Of a DNA stretch of 64,000 bases, positions 43,127 to 51,022 are shown piece by piece. The notes under the pieces are model-generated. The model was given only the letters and a program-made list of their open reading frames with translations, ran no database searches and was not told the DNA's origin. The position numbers were made by a program, and so were the translations under genes. Each line of letters begins with the position of its first letter. The first letter of the stretch is position 1. Origin of the DNA: Streptomyces sp. R302 (GTDB lineage Bacteria > Actinomycetota > Actinomycetes > Streptomycetales > Streptomycetaceae); assembly GCF_012927245.1 (NCBI RefSeq), contig NZ_JABBGE010000006.1, positions 124,001-188,000 of the forward strand, read 5' to 3'.

Positions 43127-43605
43127 GTGATCTTGGAGCGAGTCGGGTCGCGGTGCGGGTCATGCGGCGTCGTGATCTTCGAGGGTTGTTGATCACCGAC
43201 CGATCCTTCGGTTTCGGTTGAAACAACTCGCAACAGAGGGATCAGGGAATCGATCAGGTCTCAGTGTGGGTGTTGTGGTGGGGTGTTGAGGGTGAGGATT
43301 CGAGGTCATGATCGTTTCGTTCAATTCGAGTCGTTTGTTTCACACAGTCCGTCGCGGTCGCAGAGTGTCGAGACAAGATCGAAGGTCTCAGGATCGACCG
43401 TTTCCATGAAATCGAGAAAGCTCGATGCGATCTCGACTTCAAATCGAAAGATGAAACCCATCGAAAGAATCCACGCGAAAGGGGGCCCCTACACCTTTTA
43501 AGTTTGAGGTGATTTAGGTTTTGAGTCCCATGATCGTTTGGGGCGGTGGCACCTCGCGAGACGAAAAAACGCCTCACATATCGCAACGACGGAAGCATAC
43601 GGAAG
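43127..43605. other. Left-end non-coding region of the element
   Basis: About 480 bp of AT-richer DNA full of short GATCG/TCGAAA-type words (CATGATCGTTT at 43307 and near 43529). The 114-codon leftward frame at 43254-43598 is rich in Ser/Arg/His, lacks a ribosome-binding site and lies beyond the operon terminator, so I do not call it a gene. Confidence 0.4.
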
Positions 43606-43635
43606 CCACGACAGTCCTAGTAGGAACTGCCGTGG
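43606..43635 (-). terminator. Terminator of the leftward replication operon
   Basis: CCACGACAGTCC and GGAACTGCCGTGG pair with one mismatch around TAGTA, 17 bp beyond the last stop codon (43652). Confidence 0.7.
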
Positions 43636-43651
43636 CCTACTTCAATCTTGA

Positions 43652-43906
43652 CTAGGGATTCGCCTTCTTGGCTCTCCTCTCACGCGAGTCGGCGATTCTA
43701 CAACTGCGGCAATACTGCCCGCGATTCCGCCAGGCAAACTCTGTCCAGCACTGCATCGGCTTGTGACGACCACAGTGACAGCACCGCTTCACCCTTCCGC
43801 CGCCGGGCCAATCATCCGGGAACTCAAGTGGATAGCCACGTTCATCGAACTCGATGCCGTCAGCAACTCCTGACAGTGGACCCTGCGGTCTTCTACGATG
43901 GCCCAT
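43652..43906 (-). CDS. Small zinc-finger-like hypothetical protein (84 aa)
   Basis: Contains two Cys pairs, CCHCGRHKPMQCW and YCRSCRIADSRERRAKK, spaced about 25 residues as in treble-clef or HNH-associated zinc ribbons, with a basic C-terminal tail. The catalytic HNH residues are not evident, so it is more likely a DNA-binding finger. It is the last gene of the leftward operon, overlaps its neighbour by 14 bp and is followed by the terminator. Family unknown. Confidence 0.6.
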   Translation of the reverse strand: MGHRRRPQGPLSGVADGIEFDERGYPLEFPDDWPGGGRVKRCCHCGRHKPMQCWTEFAWRNRGQYCRSCRIADSRERRAKKANP

Positions 43907-44132
43907 TCTCTTCGTTCCACCGTTTCATATCATCCGGGCCCGCGCCCTTTCTTCGCGTGTAGGTCTTACTGGCGGCCCGCTCCTCTAGATGTTCCGCGAT
44001 TGCCTGGGCAAAGTGACCCGCTTCCCTCAACTCAGCAAGGAGCGCTGGGTTTTCCTTAGACAGCTCTTGGAGATACGAAAATGGGTACTGCTCAACTTCC
44101 CTCTTCCGAGGGTCAACATACTTCTTAGTCAT
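43893..44132 (-). CDS. Hypothetical protein (79 aa), element operon
   Basis: Charged, helical protein (FSYLQELSKENPALLAELREAGHFAQAIAEHLEERAASKTYTRR) with a basic C-terminus; no recognised domain. ATG at 44132 lies 12 bp after the stop of the preceding gene with AAGGAAG-like sequence between. Transcribed with the helicase gene; could be a replication accessory or recombination-directionality-like protein, but nothing shows this. Confidence 0.6.
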   Translation of the reverse strand: MTKKYVDPRKREVEQYPFSYLQELSKENPALLAELREAGHFAQAIAEHLEERAASKTYTRRKGAGPDDMKRWNEENGPS

Positions 44133-44143
44133 GCTCAGCTTCC

Positions 44144-44788
44144 TTATCTGTAGGTCTGGGTCTCCCCTGAACTCGGCTTATGAGTCACCTTCCTGACTCC
44201 GCCACTGCTCTTCTTTACCCGCTCACCATCAGGGAGGTGACACTCAACGCCCGCCAGGCGCTTTCCACCATCGAGCGAATTCTTGTACCAGTCTGAATGC
44301 ACGTGCCCTTCACAGGAGTTGGCATAGTCAGGGTCCGGTAGCGCTTCCGGACCCGGCTCTTTTGGGGTGGTCAGTCCGAGGAGGTTCGTCCAGTGGTCAT
44401 GCCGAGTCGGATCTTCCCGGACGACGGTCAGGCCGGAAGCTCTGATCACGTCCAGGCCAGTACTCGTCATAGCCGCATAGACCAGCATCCATCTGTCGTA
44501 CCGGTGATCTTCACTGCCCATCACCAGATACGTTGCATAGTTGCCTGTTTCCGCATTGAATTTATTGAGCCACTCGTCCGCCAGATGCGGCGGGTAGGGC
44601 ACGGCCGGATTCACCCTTACCGTGCCGTCTGAGTGGACTTCCAGGCCACTTACAGGACTTCCCGGCACCGTGAGCCACACAGGCCGGTGATCGGCTCCCC
44701 ATGGCCACGTGAAGCCCTCCGGCGCAGTCACCGGCACGGTGATCTTGTCTAGTTCTTCCTGGCTCACAGCCTTCTTTCTCTCCGTCAT
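44144..44788 (-). CDS. Hypothetical protein (214 aa), element operon
   Basis: Unrecognised family. Soluble, with many aromatic residues (APEGFTWPWGADHRPVWLTV, PHLADEWLNKFNAETGNYATYLVMG) and a His/Cys-containing C-terminal third (NSCEGHVHSDWYKN, VECHLPDGERV) that could bind metal. ATG 44788 is preferred because AAGGAG lies upstream. GTG 44806, overlapping the helicase stop as GTGA, is the alternative. Context: directly behind a replication helicase in the same operon. Confidence 0.6.
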   Translation of the reverse strand: MTERKKAVSQEELDKITVPVTAPEGFTWPWGADHRPVWLTVPGSPVSGLEVHSDGTVRVNPAVPYPPHLADEWLNKFNAETGNYATYLVMGSEDHRYDRWMLVYAAMTSTGLDVIRASGLTVVREDPTRHDHWTNLLGLTTPKEPGPEALPDPDYANSCEGHVHSDWYKNSLDGGKRLAGVECHLPDGERVKKSSGGVRKVTHKPSSGETQTYR

Positions 44789-44802
44789 AGGCTCCGTCTC
44801 CT

Positions 44803-46572
44803 TCACTCCTGCGGCCTGATTCCAACAAAACCGGCTCGGTTCACATCACCGATCCGGATGGCTCTCTTGTGCTCAACTTGGAGACCCTTAAGCTTCTTGG
44901 TCAGTTCACGATCACTCACGGGTTCCTGGCCAGTCTCCTGGCAGACCTTCACATAGTGGTCGTACACATCACTGGTGAAGACTTTGTCCGCCGGATCATT
45001 GGTCCGTTCCCAATGCGTCAGGAAGTAGCTCTGGACGGGGTCATTGTGGAGATACCGATCCGTAGCTTCTGCTACGACTTCTGGCCTGTCCCCAAGGCCG
45101 TACTTCCGCCAGTCTTGATAGCCACGGATCAACCAGTTGGCGATCCCTGACCGCTCATTGTTGATAAACCATGATCCAAGGTCCATCCCGCCGGTCAGCT
45201 CCGCGGCTGCGGCCCGCTGAGAAGCCGAGGCCGGCCGTGTCCACGGGATGACCACAAGACGGCGCATCAACCCGGAGTCCAGCTCCAAGCGGATGGGGAC
45301 GTTGGTAGCGAAGTGCAGCTTCCCCGTATGCGTGAACTCGAAGTCGAGACCGTAGAGATGGCGGGCGTTGTCCTTGCCACCTGCTGAAATCAACTTCACA
45401 AGCGCCATGTTCAGACGAGTCCCTGACGGCCACTCATCTACGATTAGCATCCGACGTCCCACCAAGTTGGGCTTCTTCTCGGGACGCTCATCGCCAGCAG
45501 CCTGCAACAACCCCTTGTCCGGGGTGTGAGCAAAAGGCCCGAGGGTGTTGGACAGGACTTCCACGAACGTGGACTTACCGGCGTCAGCGACACCCTCATG
45601 AACCCAGAAGAGCTTCTCAGAGGTGAGAGCCTGTGCCGAGTAACCCGCGACCCGCTGGATGTACTTGCGAACTTCAGGGTCAGGCTGCGCCCGTTCCAGG
45701 AACGCTTCCCACTCCGGGCACTCCGCTTCAGGGGCGTACTCGAACGACAGCTTCTTGCTGATTTTGTCGTCCCGCTCGTAGTGTCGAATCTCTCCAGTGC
45801 CCATGCACACAAGCCCGTTGGCGAATGGCAGCACGTCGGTGGCAGAGTCAAAGTCCTTCACGCTTAGAGCGTTTGGGTATTTCCCGTCCACAGATGGCGT
45901 ATTGGGGTCGAGCCGTTCAAGAGTCGAGTTGATCAGGGCGTTACTTGAGTTGGCACGCCGCTTGAAACCCTGCCATGCGCCTTGGATCTTCTCGTTCGCG
46001 GTCCCGAACTCGCGGTCCTCCCGCAACGCCAAGTTGTGGACCACGTCGACTAGATGATGCCGAACCACCTCCTGCGCCTTGCCGAACGACCAAACCTGTT
46101 CGCGCGGCGAGTAGGAAGCCCAGGAATTACGCTCCTTCACGTAACAGAAGTCATCACCATGCTGGTAGATGAGACGGCTGTACATGCCGGGCACATCGAA
46201 GGAGTAGCGCGCCCCAGGAGAATTCTTCAGTATCGCGTGGAGATCAAGGATCGTGTTGATATCGTCCCACAGGAAGTAGGAGCCCTTGTATCCAGGCTCC
46301 TTCGGGTGCTTGTGGAGCGCCCAGAAGATCTCTTCCCGAGAGAAGCCTTTGGCGTCCAGCTCCACGACTGCGTAACCGACATCGGGAAGGCTTCCGTCAT
46401 CCGGGACGAGGGGTTCATTGATCCCGTGCGACTTGCGCCACTCCTCGTATACGCGCGGTGACCCGGGAAGGTACGGCACGGGGCCATACTTATCCACGGC
46501 ATCATGATGATCTTCAAACGTTCCCAGCGCCGTAAACTGGAACTCCTCTACCTCTCCGTTAGGCGCTGTCAC
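44803..46572 (-). CDS. P4/D5-type SF3 helicase, replication initiator of the element
   Basis: 589 residues from GTG 46572 (TTG 46620 possible). The N-terminal ~180 residues are unassigned; an archaeo-eukaryotic primase motif set is not obvious. A D5-N-like region (KKLSFEYAPEAECPEWEAFLERA) precedes the SF3 ATPase: Walker A VADAGKSTFVEVL (~residue 331), Walker B RMLIVDEWPSG (~377) and motif C-like LHFATNVPIRLELDSGLMRRLVVIPW. The C-terminal winged-helix-like tail is typical of phage/plasmid primases of the P4 alpha group. It should unwind an origin, most plausibly the iteron region at 46.95-47.19 kb. The start overlaps the upstream ribbon-helix-helix gene by 14 bp. Confidence 0.85.
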   Translation of the reverse strand: MTAPNGEVEEFQFTALGTFEDHHDAVDKYGPVPYLPGSPRVYEEWRKSHGINEPLVPDDGSLPDVGYAVVELDAKGFSREEIFWALHKHPKEPGYKGSYFLWDDINTILDLHAILKNSPGARYSFDVPGMYSRLIYQHGDDFCYVKERNSWASYSPREQVWSFGKAQEVVRHHLVDVVHNLALREDREFGTANEKIQGAWQGFKRRANSSNALINSTLERLDPNTPSVDGKYPNALSVKDFDSATDVLPFANGLVCMGTGEIRHYERDDKISKKLSFEYAPEAECPEWEAFLERAQPDPEVRKYIQRVAGYSAQALTSEKLFWVHEGVADAGKSTFVEVLSNTLGPFAHTPDKGLLQAAGDERPEKKPNLVGRRMLIVDEWPSGTRLNMALVKLISAGGKDNARHLYGLDFEFTHTGKLHFATNVPIRLELDSGLMRRLVVIPWTRPASASQRAAAAELTGGMDLGSWFINNERSGIANWLIRGYQDWRKYGLGDRPEVVAEATDRYLHNDPVQSYFLTHWERTNDPADKVFTSDVYDHYVKVCQETGQEPVSDRELTKKLKGLQVEHKRAIRIGDVNRAGFVGIRPQE

Positions 46573-46750
46573 GATGCGGCCCGATGTTCGCGGTAGATGG
46601 CGTCCAGTGTGCGGTATCAAGCTCGTCCAGATGCTTCCTCACAGCTACACGGACAATGCTCGACATGGACCGGTCCTCTCGATCCGAGACGGCCTTTAGC
46701 CGCTCGAAGAGTTCATCGGGGAAAGCAAATCCCCGCGAAAGAGTCGTCAT
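46559..46750 (-). CDS. Ribbon-helix-helix (CopG/Arc-like) regulator
   Basis: 63 residues from ATG 46750. TLSRGFAFPDELFERLKAVSDREDRSMSSIVRVAVRKHLDEL fits a ribbon-helix-helix: one beta strand, then two helices with the hydrophobic pattern of CopG/Arc proteins. First gene of the leftward operon and overlapping the helicase gene. A perfect 10-bp inverted repeat sits 22-44 bp upstream at the predicted transcription start, so autorepression and copy control of the replication operon are likely. Confidence 0.75.
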   Translation of the reverse strand: MTTLSRGFAFPDELFERLKAVSDREDRSMSSIVRVAVRKHLDELDTAHWTPSTANIGPHRDSA

Positions 46751-46771
46751 TCCAGTAATCCTTTCTTCGAG

Positions 46772-46829
46772 AAGGTTGCGAATATCGCAACCTTTTTCTA
46801 ATCTTATCACAATTCTCGGATAATTTCAA
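46772..46829 (-). promoter_or_regulatory. Promoter and operator of the replication operon
   Basis: On the minus strand, TTGAAA (46829-46824), a 17-nt spacer and TAAGAT (46806-46801) form a good vegetative promoter. Transcription would begin near 46794, exactly at the edge of the perfect inverted repeat AAGGTTGCGA-n3-TCGCAACCTT (46772-46794), an ideal repressor position. Confidence 0.75.
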
Positions 46830-46944
46830 TACGAAACTATCGGGGAGGGATATCTCTGGCACGGTCTGGCCGCAATGCGAGAATTCCCCTCGCCCCAAGG
46901 ACCACATTGCGCCGCGTTGCACTTTATTGCGCTTCTCGTTGCGG

Positions 46945-47187
46945 ATGCACCACAACATCGAAACCGCAGGTCAAGGGCGGTTTGTCAAGATCATGTTGTG
47001 CTGTTGTGCTAATTTCGCCAACTCGCCCCCACCTTGCACACTCTTACTCCTATTTTCTTTTTCTGCACTCTTGTTGAGAAGTAAGCACAACAGCACAACA
47101 CGATCTCCAATTGGGCTCCCGATCTGCGGAAACGCTGTTGTGGTGCCCGGCACAACAAAGCACAACATAAGCACAACATGATCTTGA
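46945..47187. repeat. Iteron cluster framed by an 18-bp inverted repeat: candidate replication origin
   Basis: GCACAACA occurs at 47085, 47093, 47150, 47160 and 47171; its complement TGTTGTGC at 46994 and 47002; near-copies at 46949 and 47136. Spacings are 8, 10 and 11 bp. The outer boundaries TCAAGATCATGTTGTGCT (46985-47002) and AGCACAACATGATCTTGA (47170-47187) are a perfect 18-bp inverted repeat. A T-rich segment (47041-47080) lies between and could be the unwinding element. Confidence 0.75.
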
Positions 47188-47201
47188 GATAGATCGGGGC
47201 C

Positions 47202-47594
47202 CTAGGAATCCTGGGGAGACTGGAAGGCAGAATAGAAACGAGGCTTCTGGGCGACACCCGGGAGCGACCCAGATCCCACACGCCTCGGCTCCGGGAATGG
47301 AGGCCCAGCCTTCCGCGCACAGTCGCGGCAGACACGAACGATGGCCCAGTCGAGGACACCCCTGCGCACCCTACCCGGCGGGCTACCGTAACGTTCGCGG
47401 CAGTAGTTCTGGATCATCACCTGCGCCTCGACAATGCCGACACCAAGCCGAACGAGCCCAGCAATCTGCCACTCCGCCTCACCTCGGAACTTGATGCCCG
47501 TGTCGGTAGCCCGAAGGCACACAGCACACCATTCTTGTTCAACACGGTAAAGACGGAACGGTTCGGGAGGTGTATTCTCGCTTTCGACGTGCAT
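47202..47594 (-). CDS. Hypothetical protein (130 aa) with CxxC pairs
   Basis: Starts at ATG 47594. Two Cys pairs, EWCAVCLRATDTG (~residue 23) and VRVCRDCARKAGPP (~90), suggest a zinc ribbon; between them is a helical stretch GLVRLGVGIVEAQVMIQNYCRERYG. Composition is that of a real protein, though the ribosome-binding site is modest. Lies beside the iteron region and could be an origin-associated DNA-binding protein; no family recognised. Confidence 0.55.
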   Translation of the reverse strand: MHVESENTPPEPFRLYRVEQEWCAVCLRATDTGIKFRGEAEWQIAGLVRLGVGIVEAQVMIQNYCRERYGSPPGRVRRGVLDWAIVRVCRDCARKAGPPFPEPRRVGSGSLPGVAQKPRFYSAFQSPQDS

Positions 47595-47629
47595 TTAAAT
47601 TCTTCTCTCTTCTTCAATCCAAAATTAGG

Positions 47630-47667
47630 AAAACAAAAAATGCCCCTGTGTCTGAGTACAGGGGCAT
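47630..47667 (-). terminator. Intrinsic terminator for the leftward UDG-like gene
   Basis: ATGCCCCTG and CAGGGGCAT (9 bp) with a 10-nt loop. On the minus strand the stem is followed by TTTTTTGTTTTCC, a rare true T-tract terminator in this window. Confidence 0.8.
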
Positions 47668-47932
47668 CGGTGCTCCGGCTCCACGGGCCGGTGACACAGG
47701 GGAAGGTGCTGGCGATGGTTATGCCGCTGGATCTTGATTGATCTGTTCCGCTATGCGGTTGTGCAGTGGCTCTTACCCACGGGACGGAACAACTTAAACC
47801 TCACATCCCGGACATAGCGGGCAGTCCCCTTGTCGTCACGGGGTGCGTTCGCCGGCTGTGGAGTCCCGGGACGGTTTGTCAGGCCGAAGGCCCGACCTGA
47901 TTCCACAGATCGAGCCTTCGGGGGATATTGCG
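47668..47932. other. Gap between terminator and UDG-like gene
   Basis: 265 bp with no convincing gene; contains only short hairpins such as AGGCCGAAGGCCCGACCT near 47881. Confidence 0.35.
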
Positions 47933-48577
47933 CTACAGGGTCCCGTCTCCCTTGAGAAGCGCGTCACCGACCCTCCGGTAGGAATCGATTCGGTGCTGTG
48001 CGCGGCGAGCGCGCTCCTCCGGGTCCCGTACGAAGAGCGCCTGTCGACCGGGGTGGTAGGTGCTGACTACCTCCAGGGTCCTGTCGCGGACGGCATCAGG
48101 GTGCGTCTTGAGCAGGCGGCGCCAGACGTCCTGGGCCTCGTTGCCCTGAAGGAGCACGACCTGTGTCTTCGGCATCAGCCCCAGCAACTGCTTCAGGACC
48201 TCGGCACCCGCCTGGAGTTCAGCCGCGCTCGGGGAGCGGTTGATGTACCAGGGGTATGCGTTCCAGGGCGTCACATCGCGTGGCGCTATCCCGGCCTCCT
48301 CGAAGATCTGCGCCTGAAGCTCCGCCGTCGGATCGTCGTTCTCCACGCACAAGAATCCCGAGCCGATGCCTTCCTGCGTCTTGGGTCCCGGGTCCCGCAG
48401 CACGGACAGGACACGGGCCTCCGCCCCTCCGTGCCAGGGGGCGACATGCGGCATCCAGCCACGCCCGTCCTTGTCGCGCAAGGCATCGACCATCTCATTG
48501 ACCGGACGGACATGAGGCGCATAACGCCCCTGCTCCTGCTCCACTCGGAACGCCTCTTCACGCATCCGTCTTGCCAT
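47933..48577 (-). CDS. Uracil-DNA-glycosylase-like superfamily protein
   Basis: 214 residues; ATG 48577 chosen because GGAGGAAG lies 7 nt upstream. Motifs in the order of the UDG superfamily: ARVLSVLRDPGPK (motif 1-like, with DPG in place of the usual catalytic loop), TPWNAYPWYINRSP, QVVLLQGNEAQDVW and VSTYHPGRQALF (motif 2-like His loop, HPG instead of HPS). It may bind or cleave uracil or modified bases, but the altered catalytic positions leave activity open. Divergent orientation relative to int and next to an XRE-TPR regulator; probably accessory cargo, possibly defence against modified phage DNA (speculative). Confidence 0.6.
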   Translation of the reverse strand: MARRMREEAFRVEQEQGRYAPHVRPVNEMVDALRDKDGRGWMPHVAPWHGGAEARVLSVLRDPGPKTQEGIGSGFLCVENDDPTAELQAQIFEEAGIAPRDVTPWNAYPWYINRSPSAAELQAGAEVLKQLLGLMPKTQVVLLQGNEAQDVWRRLLKTHPDAVRDRTLEVVSTYHPGRQALFVRDPEERARRAQHRIDSYRRVGDALLKGDGTL

Positions 48578-48681
48578 GACTTCGCTTCCTCCAACACCAG
48601 TCGACACCGTCGCAGGGCACCCTAACGGGCAGGTCTGACACTGCTCGCTCGATCGGAACTGCGGCCCGGCCAGGGGTCGAC

Positions 48682-49803
48682 TTACTCTGAGGTCGTCGGA
48701 AGGGCTACCTCACTCAGCAGCATGCGTAGCGTCAGGCTGTGCTTTTCGGGGGGCAGTGCGTCCATGGCGGCCTGGGCGTAGGCCACACCCCCAGCGCGGT
48801 CCCCGGATCGGGCGAGCATGAGGCCCCGGTGAAGCTCAAGGTGCGTCGCGAACCGAGGGAGCTCGGCGGGCAGCTCGGCCCGGGCCGCGTCCTGAGCGCC
48901 CACGGCCCCGTGCTCGTCACCGAGCCTCGCCAGCAAGAGGGACCGGAACACGTTCAGCCGCCACCACGGCACGGCGTAGTCGCTGGTCTGTTCGTAGCTC
49001 CCGGCGTTGTCGAAGATCCGGCGGCCCATGGCGTCCAGCTCAAGGGCAGACCGGTGGTCTCCACGGAGCGCGGCGGCATGAGCCTTGCCGTAGATCGCGT
49101 TCAGCAGGCCCAGGGACGGCTTGTCGGAGCCGATGGCTAGTGCCTGGTCGGCCAGTACATCAGCAACTCCCAGGGAGGCCCCCTCGTAGCCGAGAGCGAT
49201 AGCGGCACGGCCCCGCACCCACACCTGCGCGTCGATGTCTCTGGACTCGTCCGCCGCCTGTGCGGCCATGCGGTACCAGTGCACCGCCTTGGAACCGTCG
49301 GCCCCTGGGAACGTCTTCGCGTACAGGGTCATCAGCCGGGACGCGACCGACCACAGGCGTGGATGGTCCAACTGTTGCTGGACCACCACAAGCTCACGCG
49401 ACACACGGCGCTGGATGTCGGCGGCCCCCATGGACATGTAGTCGGTGCCGTACGTGGCTAGCTTGGCCTCCCAGTCGTCCACGGCCGGCCCGCCAGCAAG
49501 CCGGGCGGCGAACCCTGCCGAGAGGAGGTCGGAGGCGACGAGAGGGGCTATGGCGGCCCCGGCGGTGTCGGTCAGGAACGTACGTCGCTTCACATCGTCC
49601 TCAAGCACGGATAGGGGAACATCGAGCACGGCGGCCAGGCAGCGGAGGTAGAACGACCCTGGTGTCACCTTCGAACGTTCCCAGCGGCTCACGTACTCCC
49701 GGTCAAGGTTCGTGTCGAAGGCGTCGTTGATCTCCGACGCCAACCGGCCCTGAGACCAGCCTCGTGCCGTACGCAGATCCTTGATCAAAGCCCCGATCGA
49801 CAT
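48682..49803 (-). CDS. XRE-family regulator with TPR-like C-terminal domain
   Basis: 373 residues. N-terminal Cro/C1 helix-turn-helix (IGALIKDLRTARGWSQGRLASEIND to REYVSRWERSKVTPGSFYLRCLAAVL, residues ~3-60). A linker follows, then helical repeats from ~130 to 370 (AVHWYRMAAQAADESRDIDAQVWVRGRAAIALGYEG, AHLELHRGLMLARSGDRAGGVAYAQAAM). This layout is common in streptomycete elements and resembles peptide-responsive regulators. It probably controls itself and the UDG-like gene 104 bp downstream, or the induction of the element. Confidence 0.82.
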   Translation of the reverse strand: MSIGALIKDLRTARGWSQGRLASEINDAFDTNLDREYVSRWERSKVTPGSFYLRCLAAVLDVPLSVLEDDVKRRTFLTDTAGAAIAPLVASDLLSAGFAARLAGGPAVDDWEAKLATYGTDYMSMGAADIQRRVSRELVVVQQQLDHPRLWSVASRLMTLYAKTFPGADGSKAVHWYRMAAQAADESRDIDAQVWVRGRAAIALGYEGASLGVADVLADQALAIGSDKPSLGLLNAIYGKAHAAALRGDHRSALELDAMGRRIFDNAGSYEQTSDYAVPWWRLNVFRSLLLARLGDEHGAVGAQDAARAELPAELPRFATHLELHRGLMLARSGDRAGGVAYAQAAMDALPPEKHSLTLRMLLSEVALPTTSE

Positions 49804-49948
49804 GAGACCCATCATGCCCCCACAACAGGGCATGGAGGGGTCAAGGGCAGTTGGTCAAGTGGAAGTTGCCCCTACGGATGCCCCTACCTCCAGCACTCGC
49901 GCTAGACCACGCTCAAAGCCTGAGGCAACGTTGTGGGAGGCGGACGGC

Positions 49949-50143
49949 ATGGCAGCCAAGACCGACGAGAACGAGACCGACGCGAGCAAGTGGGAGTACA
50001 CGACTTACGCCCCCAGCGGCGAGACCTGCCCGGCGTGTATGAAGCCCATCGGGCCGCTTGAGCGGGTGCGGCGAGGAACGCTGTCCAGCGGCTCGGGCAC
50101 GTCCGTGGTCGTGTACCGGCACGTCGCCTGCCCGAAGGGCTGA
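49949..50143 (+). CDS. Small Cys-rich hypothetical protein (64 aa)
   Basis: ATG 49949 follows GTGGGAGGCG at good spacing. Contains ETCPACMKPIGPLERV and ends RHVACPKG, a plausible C2-HC zinc site. Divergent from the XRE gene and followed within 6 bp by another small Cys protein, so probably a short rightward operon. Similar small zinc proteins are frequent in actinobacterial elements; no function known. Confidence 0.6.
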   Translation: MAAKTDENETDASKWEYTTYAPSGETCPACMKPIGPLERVRRGTLSSGSGTSVVVYRHVACPKG

Positions 50144-50149
50144 CGGCCC

Positions 50150-50329
50150 GTGGCCGCGTCCACGAACAATGGGCAACGCACCCGCTCCGTCGAGTGCCGG
50201 CTCGCCCAACGCTCGGACTACCAGGACGTTCACAAGATGTGCCGACAGACCCAGGACGTACCCCTGCCTTACTCCGGCGGGTCGGTTCTGCTCGTCCGCA
50301 AGTGCCAGTGCTCCTGTCACCGTAGCTAA
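50150..50329 (+). CDS. Small Cys-rich hypothetical protein (59 aa)
   Basis: GTG 50150, 6 bp after the previous stop. Sequence NNGQRTRSVECRLAQRSDY then KMCRQTQDVPLP and a terminal cluster RKCQCSCHRS: five Cys and one His, again suggesting metal binding. Too short to be prominent among frames, but the start/stop spacing and coding bias support it. Convergent with the DUF3761 gene, overlapping its stop. Confidence 0.5.
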   Translation: MAASTNNGQRTRSVECRLAQRSDYQDVHKMCRQTQDVPLPYSGGSVLLVRKCQCSCHRS

Positions 50330-50742
50330 CAAACGATGCGACCGAACTTTGCCATCTGCCGATCAACCTGCTCTTGAGTGCGGGGCGGGGAATTGCGGCA
50401 GATGATGTGCGTGCCATCTGTGGCAGTCCAGCGTCTGGCTACTCCCCCGTGGTGGCTACACGCACCCTGCTTGCCGATGGAGAAGGACAGCGTCCCGTCT
50501 GCACAGACAGCCCCGTCGTACGTCCACCTGATCGGCGTACGTGTTGCGGGTGCCGCTGACGGCACCGACGCCAGTCTGGCCTGCCTCTCGCGCTCCTCCT
50601 GTTCGTCGCGCTTGATCCCATCGATGATCCCGAAGATGATCAGCGCTGGAAACCCGAGCGCGAAGAGCCCCGCACACACCATGCCGAACCCATGCCAAAC
50701 CTTCTTCGCAATCTCCACGGCCCGCTGGGTCGCGGATCGCAT
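50326..50742 (-). CDS. DUF3761-containing membrane-anchored protein
   Basis: 138 residues from ATG 50742. A single membrane helix near the N-terminus (VCAGLFALGFPALIIFGIIDGI) is followed by a charged linker. The DUF3761-type tail is recognisable by CADGTLSFSIGKQGACSHHGGVARRW and a later ICRNS. The small domain has conserved Cys/His that may bind metal or form disulfides outside the membrane. Probably co-transcribed with the 66-aa gene upstream (stop and start 5 bp apart). Confidence 0.7.
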   Translation of the reverse strand: MRSATQRAVEIAKKVWHGFGMVCAGLFALGFPALIIFGIIDGIKRDEQEERERQARLASVPSAAPATRTPIRWTYDGAVCADGTLSFSIGKQGACSHHGGVARRWTATDGTHIICRNSPPRTQEQVDRQMAKFGRIVC

Positions 50743-50744
50743 GC

Positions 50745-50945
50745 TCACAGCGCGCACTTCGGGTGTCGGCACATGCGGTGCTCGGCGGTCCGCTCGATGG
50801 CCTCAGCCTGCGAGCTGAACTCGATCAAACCCTGGGACGCGATGCCCTTCGCCTCGTTGCCCTGCTGCCCAGACACCAGCCCCGGACACTCTCTGGACCG
50901 GTGCACGGCGTCACCCTGAGCGGCGACCCAGTAGGACTCACTCAC
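50745..50945 (-). CDS. Small hypothetical protein (66 aa)
   Basis: GTG start at 50945. Contains AVHRSRECPGLVSGQ and ends EHRMCRHPKCAL, giving three Cys and several His. Likely upstream partner of the DUF3761 gene. Unknown family; accepted mainly for its operon-like spacing and protein-like composition. Confidence 0.5.
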   Translation of the reverse strand: MSESYWVAAQGDAVHRSRECPGLVSGQQGNEAKGIASQGLIEFSSQAEAIERTAEHRMCRHPKCAL

Positions 50946-51022
50946 ACCTTCGCCCTCCCTCGCTCTGGTGACCTAGCCTGCCACTCGACGGAGCATCGGT
51001 GGTACCAGTACCGTTCGGGCCC

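Noticed and set aside
43254..43598. Leftward 114-codon frame at the left end of the element
   Set aside because: Beyond the operon terminator, no ribosome-binding site, skewed Ser/Arg/His composition from repeated short words.
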